Below the pieces are notes generated by a model. The model was given only the letters and a program-made list of their open reading frames with translations, ran no database searches and was not told the DNA's origin. A DNA stretch of 64,000 nt from a bacterium endosymbiont of Escarpia laminata (GTDB lineage: Bacteria; Pseudomonadota; Gammaproteobacteria; Chromatiales; Chromatiaceae), in assembly GCA_003660235.1 (NCBI GenBank), contig QGON01000067.1, forward strand, positions 104,451-168,450, given 5' to 3'. A program made the position numbers and the translations under genes. Shown in pieces: positions 1 to 9,296 of the stretch (its first letter is position 1; each line of letters starts with the position of its first letter).

Positions 1-2
1 GC

Positions 3-158
3 GTTGAGCCTTGCTACGGTCCAGGGATGATCTTTGGAAAAATCGGATTACGGAGTGTAATCACACAGAATGGATGCAGACCGAAGTGCATCAGAAGCGC
101 GGATACTACATCAGCCGGACGACAGAGTCGATTGTTAACTTCAGGGGGCGATGATTAG
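3..158 (+). other. open reading fragment running in from the left edge, unrecognised
   Basis: One plus-strand frame is open from base 3 to a TAG at 156-158 (about 51 residues). It is cysteine- and arginine-rich and matches no family I recognise. It could be the tail of a gene that starts outside the window or chance. Nothing else is visible before the rsuA start at 250. Confidence 0.15.
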
Positions 159-249
159 GATAGGCTAGGGAGTCATCCAACAGTTTCAGGTTATAGTTTA
201 TTTTGTGCCACAGAAATTGACATGGCTATCGACTCCATCACCACCTCAC

Positions 250-969
250 ATGAGACTTGATAAGTATTTAAGCAGCGTAACCCGGCTTTCCCGTTCACAG
301 GCACAAAAAGCGATACGTGCGGGAAGGGTGCAGGTTGACGGAGAGACAGAAAAAAGCACGTCTCGGAGTGTTGCGCCGGAAACACGGGTAATCCTTGATG
401 GCAGCAAGACGGGCCAACCTGGTCCTCGTTATTTCATGCTGCACAAACCGCAAGAGTATGTCTGCTCCACCGAGGATCCCCAACACCCCACTGCGCTCGA
501 TCTGCTGGATGAGGTAAAAACTGACGACCTTCATTTTGCGGGGCGGCTTGATATCGATGCCACCGGCCTGGTGCTGATTACCAGTGACGGCCAATGGTCT
601 CACTGTATCGTTGCACCGGGCCGTAAGTGCCGGAAGTGCTATCGCGTCAGCCTTGCCGACCCATTGACGGCTTTAGAGGCGGAGAAACTGCGGCGGGGCG
701 TGTTGTTGCGCAACGAGCCGCAACCCACTCAACCGGCGGAACTTGAAATCCTAGCGGAGAGAAACTGTCTGCTGACTATCTCCGAAGGACGTTACCATCA
801 GGTCAAACGCATGTTTGCTGCGGTGGGCAACCGGGTGGTTGGCCTCCACCGGGTCTCTATCGGTAACCTTGAACTTGATGAAAATTTGGCGCCGGGCGCT
901 TATCGGCGTCTCTCACTGCAAGAGGTTGAGGCGGTGACGCCCAGGGGTATGGGATCAGGTGACAGGTGA
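250..969 (+). CDS. rsuA: 16S rRNA pseudouridine(516) synthase RsuA
   Basis: This is an RsuA/RluB-family pseudouridine synthase, expected to convert U516 of 16S rRNA during small-subunit assembly. From the ATG at 250 the product is 239 residues, close to the 231 of E. coli RsuA. The N-terminus (MRLDKYLSS) opens an S4 RNA-binding domain of about 60 residues. The catalytic motif GRLDIDATGL follows, with the expected nucleophile Asp101. A start 15 codons upstream is possible, but the added residues do not resemble the family. The last residues and stop codon are formed by an AGGTGAC heptamer repeat, so the C-terminal tail (SGDR) comes from repeat DNA. It is convergent with rapA. Confidence 0.9.
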   Translation: MRLDKYLSSVTRLSRSQAQKAIRAGRVQVDGETEKSTSRSVAPETRVILDGSKTGQPGPRYFMLHKPQEYVCSTEDPQHPTALDLLDEVKTDDLHFAGRLDIDATGLVLITSDGQWSHCIVAPGRKCRKCYRVSLADPLTALEAEKLRRGVLLRNEPQPTQPAELEILAERNCLLTISEGRYHQVKRMFAAVGNRVVGLHRVSIGNLELDENLAPGAYRRLSLQEVEAVTPRGMGSGDR

Positions 970-1049
970 CAGGGCGATTTAACATAAAATTTCAGATAAG
1001 GGGTTGACGCGTTTATCGGCAAAAGCAAGCTTTTGGAAACCTGAAACCT
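957..1049. repeat. short element bounded by inverted heptamer repeats
   Basis: Two AGGTGAC heptamers (957-970) and, facing them, two GAAACCT heptamers (1036-1049) bound about 65 bases that include the perfect hairpin CAAAAGC-AA-GCTTTTG (about 1019-1034). It lies between the convergent genes rsuA and rapA and supplies the rsuA stop codon. It resembles a core-less form of the larger elements at 22938-23129 and 34573-34816. Confidence 0.5.
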
Positions 1050-1053
1050 TTCT

Positions 1054-3930
1054 TTAAAGCGTAACCACCAGCCTAACCGCGTCTAACTTCAGTCGCGAAT
1101 CCTGCAGGTGCTGGTGCAGCGCCAATCCCTGAGCCTGTAGTGCTTCGATCTCCTCGTCGCGTACGTTGGGATTGTACTGTTTGAGCGCCACCATGCGCTG
1201 GATCTCGTTGGTATAACTCTCCATCATCTCGCTTGCAGCCCGATCGATCAGTTCGGGTACCTGCTGCTGTGCCTTCTGTTCAGACAATTTCACCAGCTTT
1301 TGGATGGCGCTGCGAAACTGCCGGATTACCGGTGCGGCTGTGCGGGCGCTCAAGGGTTTGCCCTGGTCGGTCAGTTCATTGCAGCTGATCTGATGGTCGA
1401 GTCTCTCCCCTTTGTCGTTGACCAGTACGCGGATCAGGGTGGGTGGCAGAAAGCGCCCGGATTGCAGGCTGCGGGGGGCGATACATTCGACCACGTAGAG
1501 GGCTTCGAGCAGCAGTTGGCCGGCAGCGATCCGGTGATCTTTGTAACCGACCGCTGAACTGTTGCCTGTCTCCTGGTCGATCACCATCTCCATGGCGCTG
1601 TTCACCAGTGGATGTTCCCAGGTGAAGAATTGCCGGTCTTCGTGGGCCAGCGCAGTGGTGCGGCTGTAGGTGAGGGTCAAACCCTCTTCCGGAAGACCTG
1701 GGAAACCTCCGGCCAGGACCTGCTCTCCCGGACGGATGATCATGCTGTCGAGCCCAAGTTCCTCACTCTCCAGGCCATAGCTGTTGAACAGTCGGTTCAT
1801 GTGGTTCCGCAGATCCGGCGCCTGATCCTGACTGTGCAGGGTTGCCACCAGCTCACTTGCCATCGGCTCACGGCAACCACCGAGTTCGAGTAGATGGTCA
1901 CGTCCCTGCCGCAACCTTTCGAACGTCTCTTCCCGGAGCTTGCGGGTTGTCTCCAACAGCAGCTCCTGCGCCTCGGTTTCATCATCCTCTTCCAGCGCCT
2001 GGGTCACTACCGGGTGCAATTGGGAGAGAATGCCGTGGGCACCCGGCACATTGTGGCGGAAGGCGTCGAGACCTTCGTGATACCAGCGCAGCAGCACGGT
2101 TTGTGGGCCGGGATCGAGGTAGGGGACGTGGATCTTGACCGTCTCTGTCTGTCCGATCCGGTCGAGCCGGCCGATGCGTTGCTCCAGCAGATCCGGATCG
2201 AGAGGCAGGTCGAACAGGATCAGATGGTGGGCAAACTGGAAGTTTCGCCCTTCGCTGCCGATCTCGGAGCAGAGCAGAATGCGGGCGCCGTTTTCCGCTT
2301 CGGCAAACCAGGCCGCACCCCGGTCGCGCTCCAGAATGGACATTCCCTCGTGGAAAAGCGCTGCCCCGATGCCCGCTTTTTGCCGCAGTGCCTCCTGCAG
2401 TTCGATGGTTGTATCGGCATGGGCGCAGATGAGCAGCACCTTCTCTGTGGGGTTCTCCTGCAGGAAACGGAGAATCCAGTCGACCCGTGGATCGATTCGC
2501 CACCAGACCTTGATGCCGGTACCGCGATAGAGGCGTTCCGGCGTGAGTCGTTGGGCCGCAGACAGTGGCTCAGCCAGGGGGAGTTCATAGGGCTCCGGCA
2601 GCGGCAGGGGATAGGCGTGCAGCTCCCTTTCGGGAAAACCTTCGATGCGGGTACGGGTATTGCGGAATAGAACCCGGCCGGTGCCGTGGCGGTCCAGCAG
2701 CAGTTCTATCAGTGCCTCTCGCGCCTGTGTCTTGTGGTCGCTGCCGGTGGCGGGGTCCTGGAGCTGCTGCAACAGCGCTGTTCCCTCCTCATCGTCCAGC
2801 ACATTGAGCAACAGATCGCTGGATTCTGCCGAGAGATCTCCATCCGTCAGCAGGGTTTCGACCGCGTTGGCGACCGGTTGGTAGCTCTGCTCCTCTTCGA
2901 GAAAGGCGGCCAGATCGAAGTAACGGTCGGGATCAAGCAGACGCAGACGGGCAAAATGGCCCTCCCTCCCGAGCTGTTCAGGGGTGGCGGTGAGCAGGAG
3001 TATGCCCGGCGTTTTGAGGGCGAGGGATTCCACCAGAAGGTATTCGGCACTGGGGTTATCCTCCGACCATGCGAGGTGGTGGGCCTCGTCCACGATTAGC
3101 AGGCCCCAGCTTCCCTCCAGTACCTGGGAGAGTCGGTCGGGATTCTGGCTGAAGAGGTCGAGACTGCAAAGTACCAGCTGCTCGGCGTGGAACGGATTGT
3201 CTCCCTGTCCCGACTCGGTGATGGCCTGACAACGCTCCTCATCGAGGATACTGAATCTCAGGTTGAAGCGGCGCATCAACTCAACCAGCCACTGGTGGAC
3301 CAGAGGGTCAGGCACCAGGATCAGTGCCCGGCTGGCGCGCCCGGTGAGCAGTTGATGGTGCAGGATCAGGCAGGCCTCGATGGTCTTGCCCAGGCCCACC
3401 TCATCGGCAAGCAGTACCCGGGGTACAGGCCGGTTGGCCACTTCATGGGCGATGTAGAGCTGGTGGGGGATCAGGTCGATGCGCGCACCGCCCAGGCCGT
3501 AGGTGGGGGATTTCTCCTGCTGCCCGAGCTTTTTCAGGGTGTGGTAGCGCAGGTCGAACCAGTTCATTGGATCGATCTGCCCCGCCAGCAGGCGGTCCTG
3601 CGGTTTGTTGAAACGGGTGAAATTGCTCAGTTCGCCCTCGGTCAGTTCGGCTTCGCTGCCATCCTCACGTACTCCATAATAGGTGAGCAGGCCGTTGGAT
3701 TCAGTCACCCCGGAGATGCGCAGTATCCAACCCTCATGGCTCTCCACGCTGTCGCCGGTATGGAACTGCACTCGTGTCAGTGGGGCATTCTGCATCGCGT
3801 AGACGCGCGTCTCTCCCGCTGCCATGAAGAGCAGCGTGACGGTGCGGCCCTCTATCTTCAGCACGGTGCCAAGGCCGAGTTCAGACTCGGTATCACTGAT
3901 CCAGCGCTGGCCTGGGATGAATTCGATCAT
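1054..3930 (-). CDS. rapA: RNA polymerase-associated SWI2/SNF2 ATPase RapA
   Basis: RapA (HepA) is a Swi2/Snf2 translocase that binds RNA polymerase and helps recycle it after transcription. At 958 residues it is almost the length of E. coli RapA (968). Tudor-like N-terminal segments precede the ATPase core. The core has motif I DEVGLGKT (Lys182), motif II DEAHH (Asp281, Glu282), motif III LLLTATPEQ and the C-terminal RecA lobe with SEIGSEGRNFQ and QRIGRLDRIGQ. The C-terminal region carries the RapA-specific extension. It is a single-gene unit read towards rsuA. No defects are seen. Confidence 0.95.
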   Translation of the reverse strand: MIEFIPGQRWISDTESELGLGTVLKIEGRTVTLLFMAAGETRVYAMQNAPLTRVQFHTGDSVESHEGWILRISGVTESNGLLTYYGVREDGSEAELTEGELSNFTRFNKPQDRLLAGQIDPMNWFDLRYHTLKKLGQQEKSPTYGLGGARIDLIPHQLYIAHEVANRPVPRVLLADEVGLGKTIEACLILHHQLLTGRASRALILVPDPLVHQWLVELMRRFNLRFSILDEERCQAITESGQGDNPFHAEQLVLCSLDLFSQNPDRLSQVLEGSWGLLIVDEAHHLAWSEDNPSAEYLLVESLALKTPGILLLTATPEQLGREGHFARLRLLDPDRYFDLAAFLEEEQSYQPVANAVETLLTDGDLSAESSDLLLNVLDDEEGTALLQQLQDPATGSDHKTQAREALIELLLDRHGTGRVLFRNTRTRIEGFPERELHAYPLPLPEPYELPLAEPLSAAQRLTPERLYRGTGIKVWWRIDPRVDWILRFLQENPTEKVLLICAHADTTIELQEALRQKAGIGAALFHEGMSILERDRGAAWFAEAENGARILLCSEIGSEGRNFQFAHHLILFDLPLDPDLLEQRIGRLDRIGQTETVKIHVPYLDPGPQTVLLRWYHEGLDAFRHNVPGAHGILSQLHPVVTQALEEDDETEAQELLLETTRKLREETFERLRQGRDHLLELGGCREPMASELVATLHSQDQAPDLRNHMNRLFNSYGLESEELGLDSMIIRPGEQVLAGGFPGLPEEGLTLTYSRTTALAHEDRQFFTWEHPLVNSAMEMVIDQETGNSSAVGYKDHRIAAGQLLLEALYVVECIAPRSLQSGRFLPPTLIRVLVNDKGERLDHQISCNELTDQGKPLSARTAAPVIRQFRSAIQKLVKLSEQKAQQQVPELIDRAASEMMESYTNEIQRMVALKQYNPNVRDEEIEALQAQGLALHQHLQDSRLKLDAVRLVVTL

Positions 3931-4085
3931 TTAAGCTAGGGTCTTGAGAGTGGAAAAGCGGGGTATTCTACAAGGCAGAGGGGGAAAGGCGAAAGGGTGA
4001 GCTACGACGGAAGGTCCAGGGAACCTTTGTAGCGAAGCGAACGACCGGACAGGAAATTCGGGCCGGGGGTGGAGGAGGCAGAAAC

Positions 4086-4175
4086 ATAGGCTGGTTCAGG
4101 CGTAGCGGAAGCGGCAACCCCAAACGTGCTGTCAAAACCGGGATGCCAGATCCGCTACGCTTGATCAGGCCTACA
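4086..4175. repeat. REP-like bimodular palindrome, copy A
   Basis: Two facing palindromic modules lie about 30 bases apart. The left one (4091-4112) reads GGTTC, loop aggcgtagcg, then a decayed right arm. The right one is GATC, loop cgctacgctt, GATC, read in the opposite sense. The outer ends are inverted (TAGG...CCTA). Upstream are two weak heptamers (3985-3998) and another imperfect hairpin (4001-4034), so the whole 340-base gap between rapA and the UPF0114 gene is repeat-derived apart from the ribosome-binding site. Confidence 0.7.
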
Positions 4176-4307
4176 TGCTTGGTCCAAGATTCAGAGAAAG
4201 GCGATGGAGACCGGTTGGATGATCTTCGCCAGTTTTCTGGTAAGTTGGACTTGAGTCTGCGGGAGATGCCTGAATAATAGGGCATTGGTTTTTCGGAGTA
4301 ATTGATA

Positions 4308-4835
4308 TTGGAAAAAATGTTTGAGAGTTTTCTTTGGAACAGCCGTCTGGTGGTTGTGACAGCGGTGCTGGCAAGTCTGGCAGCGGCCCTGGCCATGTTC
4401 TACATGACGTCGGTGGACGCGTTTTACATGATCGGGCATCTGGCGCACTACGCCTCACCTGATCTGACAGCCGAAGCCCGCGTGGTACTGCGCTCCGAAA
4501 CGGTGACCCATGTGGTGGAGATCGTGGATGGTTACCTGTTGGCGACGGTGCTGCTGATATTTGCTCTCGGGCTCTATGAACTCTTCGTCAGCAAAATCGA
4601 CCAGGCGGAGAACAGTGAAGGGGCCTCCAGGGTGCTGATGATCACCAGCCTGGATGATCTCAAGAGTCGTCTGGCCAAGGTGGTGATGATGATCCTGGTG
4701 GTGCGATATTTCGAGTTCGCCCTGGGCATGGAATTCAAGACCCCCATGGATCTGTTGCAGTTTGCCGGTGGCATCGCCCTGCTCGGGCTGGCACTCTACC
4801 TCTCCCACATGGCGGATAAGGGGGGCAGCCATTGA
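4308..4835 (+). CDS. UPF0114 (YqhA-like) inner-membrane protein
   Basis: This is a 175-residue integral membrane protein of the UPF0114/YqhA family; its biochemical function is unknown. Hydrophobic segments lie near residues 12-32, 68-88, 120-138 and 145-165. A family signature is GLYELFVSKID followed by LDDLKSRLAKVV. I choose the TTG at 4308. The resulting N-terminus MEKMFESFLWNSR aligns residue for residue with E. coli YqhA (MERFLENAMYASR), and GGAG at 4295-4298 lies nine bases upstream. The ATG at 4317 would lose conserved residues and has no ribosome-binding site. Confidence 0.8.
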   Translation: MEKMFESFLWNSRLVVVTAVLASLAAALAMFYMTSVDAFYMIGHLAHYASPDLTAEARVVLRSETVTHVVEIVDGYLLATVLLIFALGLYELFVSKIDQAENSEGASRVLMITSLDDLKSRLAKVVMMILVVRYFEFALGMEFKTPMDLLQFAGGIALLGLALYLSHMADKGGSH

Positions 4836-4842
4836 CAGGGGC

Positions 4843-4873
4843 ATAGCCTATTCCGCTGGGAGGCTATATTTTT
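4843..4873 (+). terminator. intrinsic terminator after the UPF0114 gene
   Basis: The stem ATAGCCT/AGGCTAT encloses an 11-base loop and is followed by a T-rich tail (attttt), seven bases after the stop codon. Confidence 0.6.
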
Positions 4874-5030
4874 GATAAATGTCCTTTGTATGGACGATTT
4901 ACTCGATGGTAATATACCCTCCAACCGCGTCAAGGTGCGGGGTAAGATTTACACCGCCCAAGGTTACAACCTGTTTCCAAGGATTCAGGTAAAAAAGTTT
5001 TTCCAACTCAAAACTAGAGGTTGACTCATT

Positions 5031-5351
5031 ATGCAGATGAAAACTTTGGTGCTGATCGCCAGCGCTGCCGTCCTGTCCCTGGGAATGATTGGCTCCGTTG
5101 CCGCCGCTGATGGCGCCGCACTCTTCAAGTCAAAGACCTGCTTCTCCTGCCATGGTCAGGACGCCAAGACTCCGATCATGCCGATGTACCCAAAATTGGC
5201 CGGACAGAGTGCTGACTATGCTCTCAATCAGATGAAAGACATCAAGAGCGGTGCCCGCAACAATGGGCAGACTGCTGCGATGAAGGGCATCATGGCTATG
5301 GTCTCTGAAGATGAGATGAAGGCGATTGCCGAGTGGCTGAGTACCCTGTAA
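5031..5351 (+). CDS. small periplasmic cytochrome c (c553/c5-like)
   Basis: This encodes a 106-residue exported class I cytochrome c. A signal peptide (MQMKTLVLIASAAV..., cleavage probably after SVAAA) precedes one haem site, CFSCH, at residues 37-41. A distal methionine (in the MAMVSEDEM region) is the likely sixth ligand. AGAGG at 5016-5020 favours the first ATG. Such cytochromes carry electrons between the bc1 complex or sulfur-oxidising enzymes and terminal oxidases. It is monocistronic, with a strong terminator downstream. A PCu(A)C copper chaperone and cytochrome c4 lie nearby, suggesting a locus for respiratory electron carriers. Confidence 0.88.
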   Translation: MQMKTLVLIASAAVLSLGMIGSVAAADGAALFKSKTCFSCHGQDAKTPIMPMYPKLAGQSADYALNQMKDIKSGARNNGQTAAMKGIMAMVSEDEMKAIAEWLSTL

Positions 5352-5410
5352 TCACAGGATGCGCCTTATGACGGTGGTGTAGTGTTTGGTGCCACCGCAT
5401 AGCGTTGGAA

Positions 5411-5450
5411 ACAGGGGGTGGCGGTGGAAACCGCCACCCCCTGTTTTTTT
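5411..5450 (+). terminator. strong intrinsic terminator after the cytochrome gene
   Basis: A GC-rich 15-bp perfect stem (5411-5425 pairing with 5430-5444) with the tetraloop GGAA is followed by six or more T residues. Confidence 0.9.
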
Positions 5451-5555
5451 GTCTATGGAGATGTGACAAAGTAGAAAGATGATCCAGGAAGTTTTTGGGG
5501 AACAAAGGGGCGGCGTCTGGTTCAAATAAGCCGACGAAAATTATTGGAGAGAGTG

Positions 5556-6017
5556 ATGAGATTGAATCTGTTTGATGTGCTGGCTGGCGCACTTCTGCTT
5601 GCCGTTGGGGCGCAGGTTTCTGCGGGAGATGTCGGTGGTATGGTCGATGTCGATGACCCATATGTGCGCGGAGTGCCGCCGGGGCAGCCTAATACTGCCG
5701 CTTTCATGGGGCTGACCAACCGTGATCAGCAGGGGCATGCCTTGGTGGGCGCGCAGAGCCCCGTCGCCAAGGTGGTGGAGTTGCACACTCACACCATGGA
5801 GGGCGGCATGATGCGCATGCGTCCCGTGAAGCAGGTCGATCTGCCTGCGGGCCAGGAGGTCAGGCTGCAGCCCGGCGGGCTGCATGTCATGCTCATTGGC
5901 CTGAAACAGAAACTGAAGCCGGGTGAGAATATACCGGTCACACTGCTGTTTGAGGATGGCTCCAGCAAGGCCTTGCAGGTGCCGGTACGCAAGATCCGGA
6001 TGCACATGAAGAGGTAG
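5556..6017 (+). CDS. periplasmic copper chaperone PCu(A)C
   Basis: This is a PCu(A)C-family (DUF461) chaperone, which binds Cu(I) in the periplasm and delivers it to the CuA or CuB site of cytochrome oxidases. The 153-residue product has a signal peptide (to about residue 23, ...QVSAGD). The copper motif is visible: H-T-H..M in ELHTHTMEGGMM, a further methionine after it, and the HVM triplet about 37 residues later (GGLHVM). GGAGAG at 5546-5551 precedes the ATG at 5556. A TTG four codons earlier overlaps that site and is less likely. The context with cytochromes c fits a role in oxidase maturation. Confidence 0.88.
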   Translation: MRLNLFDVLAGALLLAVGAQVSAGDVGGMVDVDDPYVRGVPPGQPNTAAFMGLTNRDQQGHALVGAQSPVAKVVELHTHTMEGGMMRMRPVKQVDLPAGQEVRLQPGGLHVMLIGLKQKLKPGENIPVTLLFEDGSSKALQVPVRKIRMHMKR

Positions 6018-6032
6018 TCGCCGGAATCTGAT

Positions 6033-7064
6033 ATGCCCAATAGCCCTTTTTTATCTCTCGATACTTTTCGTCAGGCCTTTCTTGCCGGGCTCGAGGATCT
6101 CCTTGAACAGCCAGGCTTTGGCGTCTTTATCCTGGGTCTCGCCAATGCGACTTTCGACCCCGAGATCCATGCGGCATTAAAAGCGCCCCTCCAATATCGT
6201 TTCGAACAGCTAGCGGGGATTTGCCGGGAAAGCCTCTCCGGAGGGCGGGAGGTTCCCGCAGCCCCGGACGATCTGGTGGTGTTTCTTAAATTGATGGCGA
6301 TTGGTTTCGACGGGGTGGCGTTGACAGAGTTCCGCCGGGCAGACGAGTGGGAACTACAGTTCAATCACATCCGGGCCTTCCGTCCTGCGCGGATGACGGG
6401 AGAAAAGGTTACTGGAATACATCGTCCCTTCGATCCCCGTGGCTTCCATTTCAACAAACCTTTTTTGCGTAAAGAGGTGTTTTGGGAGGGGGAGTTGCAC
6501 GGATTGGAGGTCGAACTGCTCTACAACAAGTTTCCATTCACCCAATTTCATGGCCTGCTGGTGCCGGAGCGGAGGGAACGGGAGCCGCAGTATCTTTCAC
6601 ATCTCTATCATCTCTATATCTGGAATCTGACCGAAGAGTTGGGCGGATGCCTGCCGGGGGTCGGTTTCGGCTATAACAGTTACGGTGCCTTCGCTTCTGT
6701 CAATCATCTGCACTTTCAGATGTTTGTGCGGCAACAGTCACTTCCTTTGGAAGTGGAACAGTGGGGGCACAACGGAGGGGGGGTGCCTTATCCGGTGGAC
6801 TGCCTGCGCTTTGGCTCCGCGCCTGATGCTTGGTCCTACCTGAGCGAATTACACCGGGAAGGCATTAGCTACAATCTGATCTACCGTCCCGGTTGCCTCT
6901 ACTGCCTGCCCCGCAGAAAACAGGGGAGTTATGAGCACGCCCCGTGGACCACCGGTTATGCCTGGTATGAGATGGCTGGCGGCGTAACGACAACCAATCG
7001 GGCGGACTACGACAATCTTGATGCTGCTGTCATCGACGCTGAGTTGTCGAAGTTGCAGCTTTAA
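6033..7064 (+). CDS. HIT/GalT-superfamily phosphorylase-like protein
   Basis: This 343-residue protein belongs to the HIT/GalT nucleotidyltransferase superfamily. The active-site signature HLHFQ (His225, His227, Gln229) sits in NSYGAFASVNHLHFQ, the arrangement seen in GDP-L-galactose phosphorylase-like (VTC2-type) proteins. The upstream block LLYNKFPFTQFHGLLVP resembles the region preceding that site. By family, it would split or transfer a nucleotidyl group from a sugar nucleotide or dinucleoside polyphosphate. The substrate cannot be read from sequence. It begins 15 bases after the copper-chaperone gene, perhaps co-transcribed, though no functional link is evident. Confidence 0.6.
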   Translation: MPNSPFLSLDTFRQAFLAGLEDLLEQPGFGVFILGLANATFDPEIHAALKAPLQYRFEQLAGICRESLSGGREVPAAPDDLVVFLKLMAIGFDGVALTEFRRADEWELQFNHIRAFRPARMTGEKVTGIHRPFDPRGFHFNKPFLRKEVFWEGELHGLEVELLYNKFPFTQFHGLLVPERREREPQYLSHLYHLYIWNLTEELGGCLPGVGFGYNSYGAFASVNHLHFQMFVRQQSLPLEVEQWGHNGGGVPYPVDCLRFGSAPDAWSYLSELHREGISYNLIYRPGCLYCLPRRKQGSYEHAPWTTGYAWYEMAGGVTTTNRADYDNLDAAVIDAELSKLQL

Positions 7065-7088
7065 CCTACCTGAAAATGAGGTTCCGGG

Positions 7089-7325
7089 TTACCCTCCGTC
7101 GAGCCACTGTTCCAGGTAGTAGAGCCGGGTCCCCTCAGAAGACCGGGATGGCCCAACTACCTGGGCTGCATAGGTATTGCCGGCTGCATCTGCCCGATCC
7201 ATCGCCTCCTCAGCGGATGCCACGACATCGACACAGTTTTCAGGAAAGCGATTACGGCGTCGGCTCGGCGTAAAAACAATGGCAAAACAGTGGCTTACGA
7301 TGCTGGCATCCGGATCTTGCTGCAT
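7089..7325 (-). CDS. small conserved-looking protein, function unknown
   Basis: A 78-residue minus-strand frame starts at an ATG (7325) with GAGGAA eight bases upstream. It ends 25 bases from the convergent phosphorylase gene. The product is polar, with no signal or membrane segment, an alanine/aspartate-rich middle (SAEEAMDRADAAG) and an aromatic end (RLYYLEQWLD). The good ribosome-binding site and coherent composition argue it is real, but I recognise no family. The rest of the 7089-7534 gap shows nothing else, and the frame continuing upstream of 7325 looks non-coding. Confidence 0.5.
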   Translation of the reverse strand: MQQDPDASIVSHCFAIVFTPSRRRNRFPENCVDVVASAEEAMDRADAAGNTYAAQVVGPSRSSEGTRLYYLEQWLDGG

Positions 7326-7539
7326 GCGGGTTCCTCGAAATAGCTGTCCGAACATACGCCCAGGACAAGCGTCATTAAGTGAAGTCCCGGATATTTTGAC
7401 CTTTATTAGAAGATTCTGGTATAGTTTTGCAGCTTTTTTATGGTTATTGGGTTCGATTGGAATCAAACCACAAACTGTGGTGTTTCCGGTTGAGGCCTGT
7501 TGAGAACTGAATCCAGGCACGAAAACAGCGGGATTGAAC

Positions 7540-8148
7540 ATGAATAAATGGCTAGTAACTGTTTCCATAGCACTTGTATTTGTCGCAAGCGGCGCCCAAT
7601 CTGCTGGTGATGCCGAGGCCGGCAAGGGTAAATCAACCGCCTGCATGGCCTGTCACGGCCCTGATGGTAACAGTATAAATGCGCAGTGGCCGAAACTGGC
7701 GGGTCAACACCCCAAGTATATTGAAAAGCAGATCAGGGATTTCAAGTCAGGCGCCCGCAAGGATCCCCTGATGACGGCTCAGGCCGCGCTCCTGGCTGAT
7801 CAGGATATCGCTGATCTCGCTGCTTACTTCAGCAGCCAGAAAAGGACCATGGGTACTGCAGCCGCAGATAAAGCGGAGTCGGGTGAGTCCCTCTATCGGG
7901 CCGGCAACGCTGCAACCGGCGTTGCGGCCTGCATGGCATGCCACGGTCCTTCAGGCGCCGGCAACCCGGATGCAAACTTCCCTGCACTCGCTGGACAGCA
8001 TGCCACCTACACTGAAAAGGCGTTGAAGGATTTCCGCTCTGCCGCCCGCACCAATGATGTCAGCCAAATGATGCAAGGCGTCGTCGCCCGCATGACTGAT
8101 GCAGAGATTGCAGCAGTGGCTCAGTATATTCAGGGCTTGAATAAGTAA
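7540..8148 (+). CDS. dihaem cytochrome c4
   Basis: This is a 202-residue periplasmic dihaem cytochrome c4. After a signal peptide (cleavage near GAQSA) come two homologous domains with CMACH sites at residues 35-39 and 131-135. Each is followed by the c4-type block (WPKLAGQHPKYIEKQ; FPALAGQHATYTEKA). Cytochrome c4 donates electrons to cbb3-type or other oxidases in gammaproteobacteria. The ATG at 7540 gives a normal signal peptide; the TTG two codons earlier is a less likely start. A hairpin terminator follows the gene. Confidence 0.92.
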   Translation: MNKWLVTVSIALVFVASGAQSAGDAEAGKGKSTACMACHGPDGNSINAQWPKLAGQHPKYIEKQIRDFKSGARKDPLMTAQAALLADQDIADLAAYFSSQKRTMGTAAADKAESGESLYRAGNAATGVAACMACHGPSGAGNPDANFPALAGQHATYTEKALKDFRSAARTNDVSQMMQGVVARMTDAEIAAVAQYIQGLNK

Positions 8149-8168
8149 ATTCATGTCACGAGTGGTGG

Positions 8169-8194
8169 AAAAGGCGGCTTCGGCCGCTTTTTTT
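8169..8194 (+). terminator. intrinsic terminator of the cytochrome c4 gene
   Basis: The stem GCGGC-TTCG-GCCGC, extended by A-T pairs, has a run of eight T residues directly after it, 20 bases past the stop codon. Confidence 0.85.
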
Positions 8195-8298
8195 GTGGTT
8201 TTCGACCCAGATTCAAGTTTTTTCCACTATATGCCGTAATATTAGAGATGGGGCGGAACATATCCCGGTTGACGGGGCAGGGCATGGGGTAATACCAG

Positions 8299-9102
8299 AT
8301 GCAGAGACAGATAGAGAGACACGGTGTGGGTAAGACGGACGGCCATCGCTTGCGTCTGCTCAGTTATAATATTCAGACCGGCGTTGATACCCGCCGCTAT
8401 CGGGAGTATGTCACCCATAGCTGGAAGCATCTTCTGCCTCATCGCGACCGATTGGCAAATCTGAATCGTTTTGCCCGCCTGCTCAAAGATTTCGATCTGG
8501 TGGGGCTACAGGAGGTGGATTCAGGCAGTCTGCGTAGTGGCTTTCTGGATCAGACGGAATATCTCGCCCAGCAGGCGGGTTTCCCCTATTGGTATAAACA
8601 GGTAAACCGTAGCTTGGGTAAACTGGCCCAGCACAGCAACGGCGTCCTTAGCCGGGTGCATCCCAGCACCATTGTGGAACATCGCCTGCCAGGGCTTCCA
8701 GGTCGAGGCGCGATGTTGATGGAGTTTGCCACCAGCGAAAAGCCGCTGGGTGTCTGCATTATGCATCTGGCCCTGGGTCGGCGTGCGCGGTTGCGGCAAT
8801 TCTCCTATATCAGTGAGCTGGTGTCCCACTACTCCCACCTGATCCTGATGGGGGATTTTAACTGTGGCTGTGGATCCCAGGAGTTCCGTTTCCTGATGGA
8901 AAATACTGATCTGCAGGGAACCTCCTGTGATCTCAAAACCTTTCCGAGCTGGCGACCCAAACGCAAGCTGGATCATATTTTGGCATCTCCAAGTCTGCGT
9001 GTAGCCAAGGCCGAGGTGTTGGACTATGCCCACTCTGATCATCTACCGATCAGTCTCGAAATCGAATTGCCGGCGAACGTAAGATTTGCCAAGGCAGCCT
9101 GA
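8299..9102 (+). CDS. endonuclease/exonuclease/phosphatase (EEP) family hydrolase
   Basis: This 267-residue cytoplasmic EEP-fold metal-dependent hydrolase shows all core motifs: LLSYNIQTG near the N-terminus, QEVD with metal-binding Glu72, the catalytic GDFN motif (Asp186, Asn188) and C-terminal SDHLPI with His248. The superfamily acts on phosphodiester or phosphomonoester bonds in nucleic acids, lipids or sugar phosphates; the substrate here is not predictable. The start ATG at 8299 has GGGG ten bases upstream. It stands alone between terminators and the diguanylate cyclase gene. Confidence 0.8.
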   Translation: MQRQIERHGVGKTDGHRLRLLSYNIQTGVDTRRYREYVTHSWKHLLPHRDRLANLNRFARLLKDFDLVGLQEVDSGSLRSGFLDQTEYLAQQAGFPYWYKQVNRSLGKLAQHSNGVLSRVHPSTIVEHRLPGLPGRGAMLMEFATSEKPLGVCIMHLALGRRARLRQFSYISELVSHYSHLILMGDFNCGCGSQEFRFLMENTDLQGTSCDLKTFPSWRPKRKLDHILASPSLRVAKAEVLDYAHSDHLPISLEIELPANVRFAKAA

Positions 9103-9296
9103 TTAATACGTTGCTTTTCTTTCCTGCGCTGATAATCTAGGGGGTTGTCGGCAGGTATATCGCTGCCAGGCAGAGACAACTGGGCGTAGGGTGTTGGCGA
9201 AACTGTGAACCGCAACCTGCATGCAATTGGGTTATTGATAAGTTGTTTGATGAGAGTCCTGTAGCAGGCTCTGGATTTCAACCGAAGTATTTCATG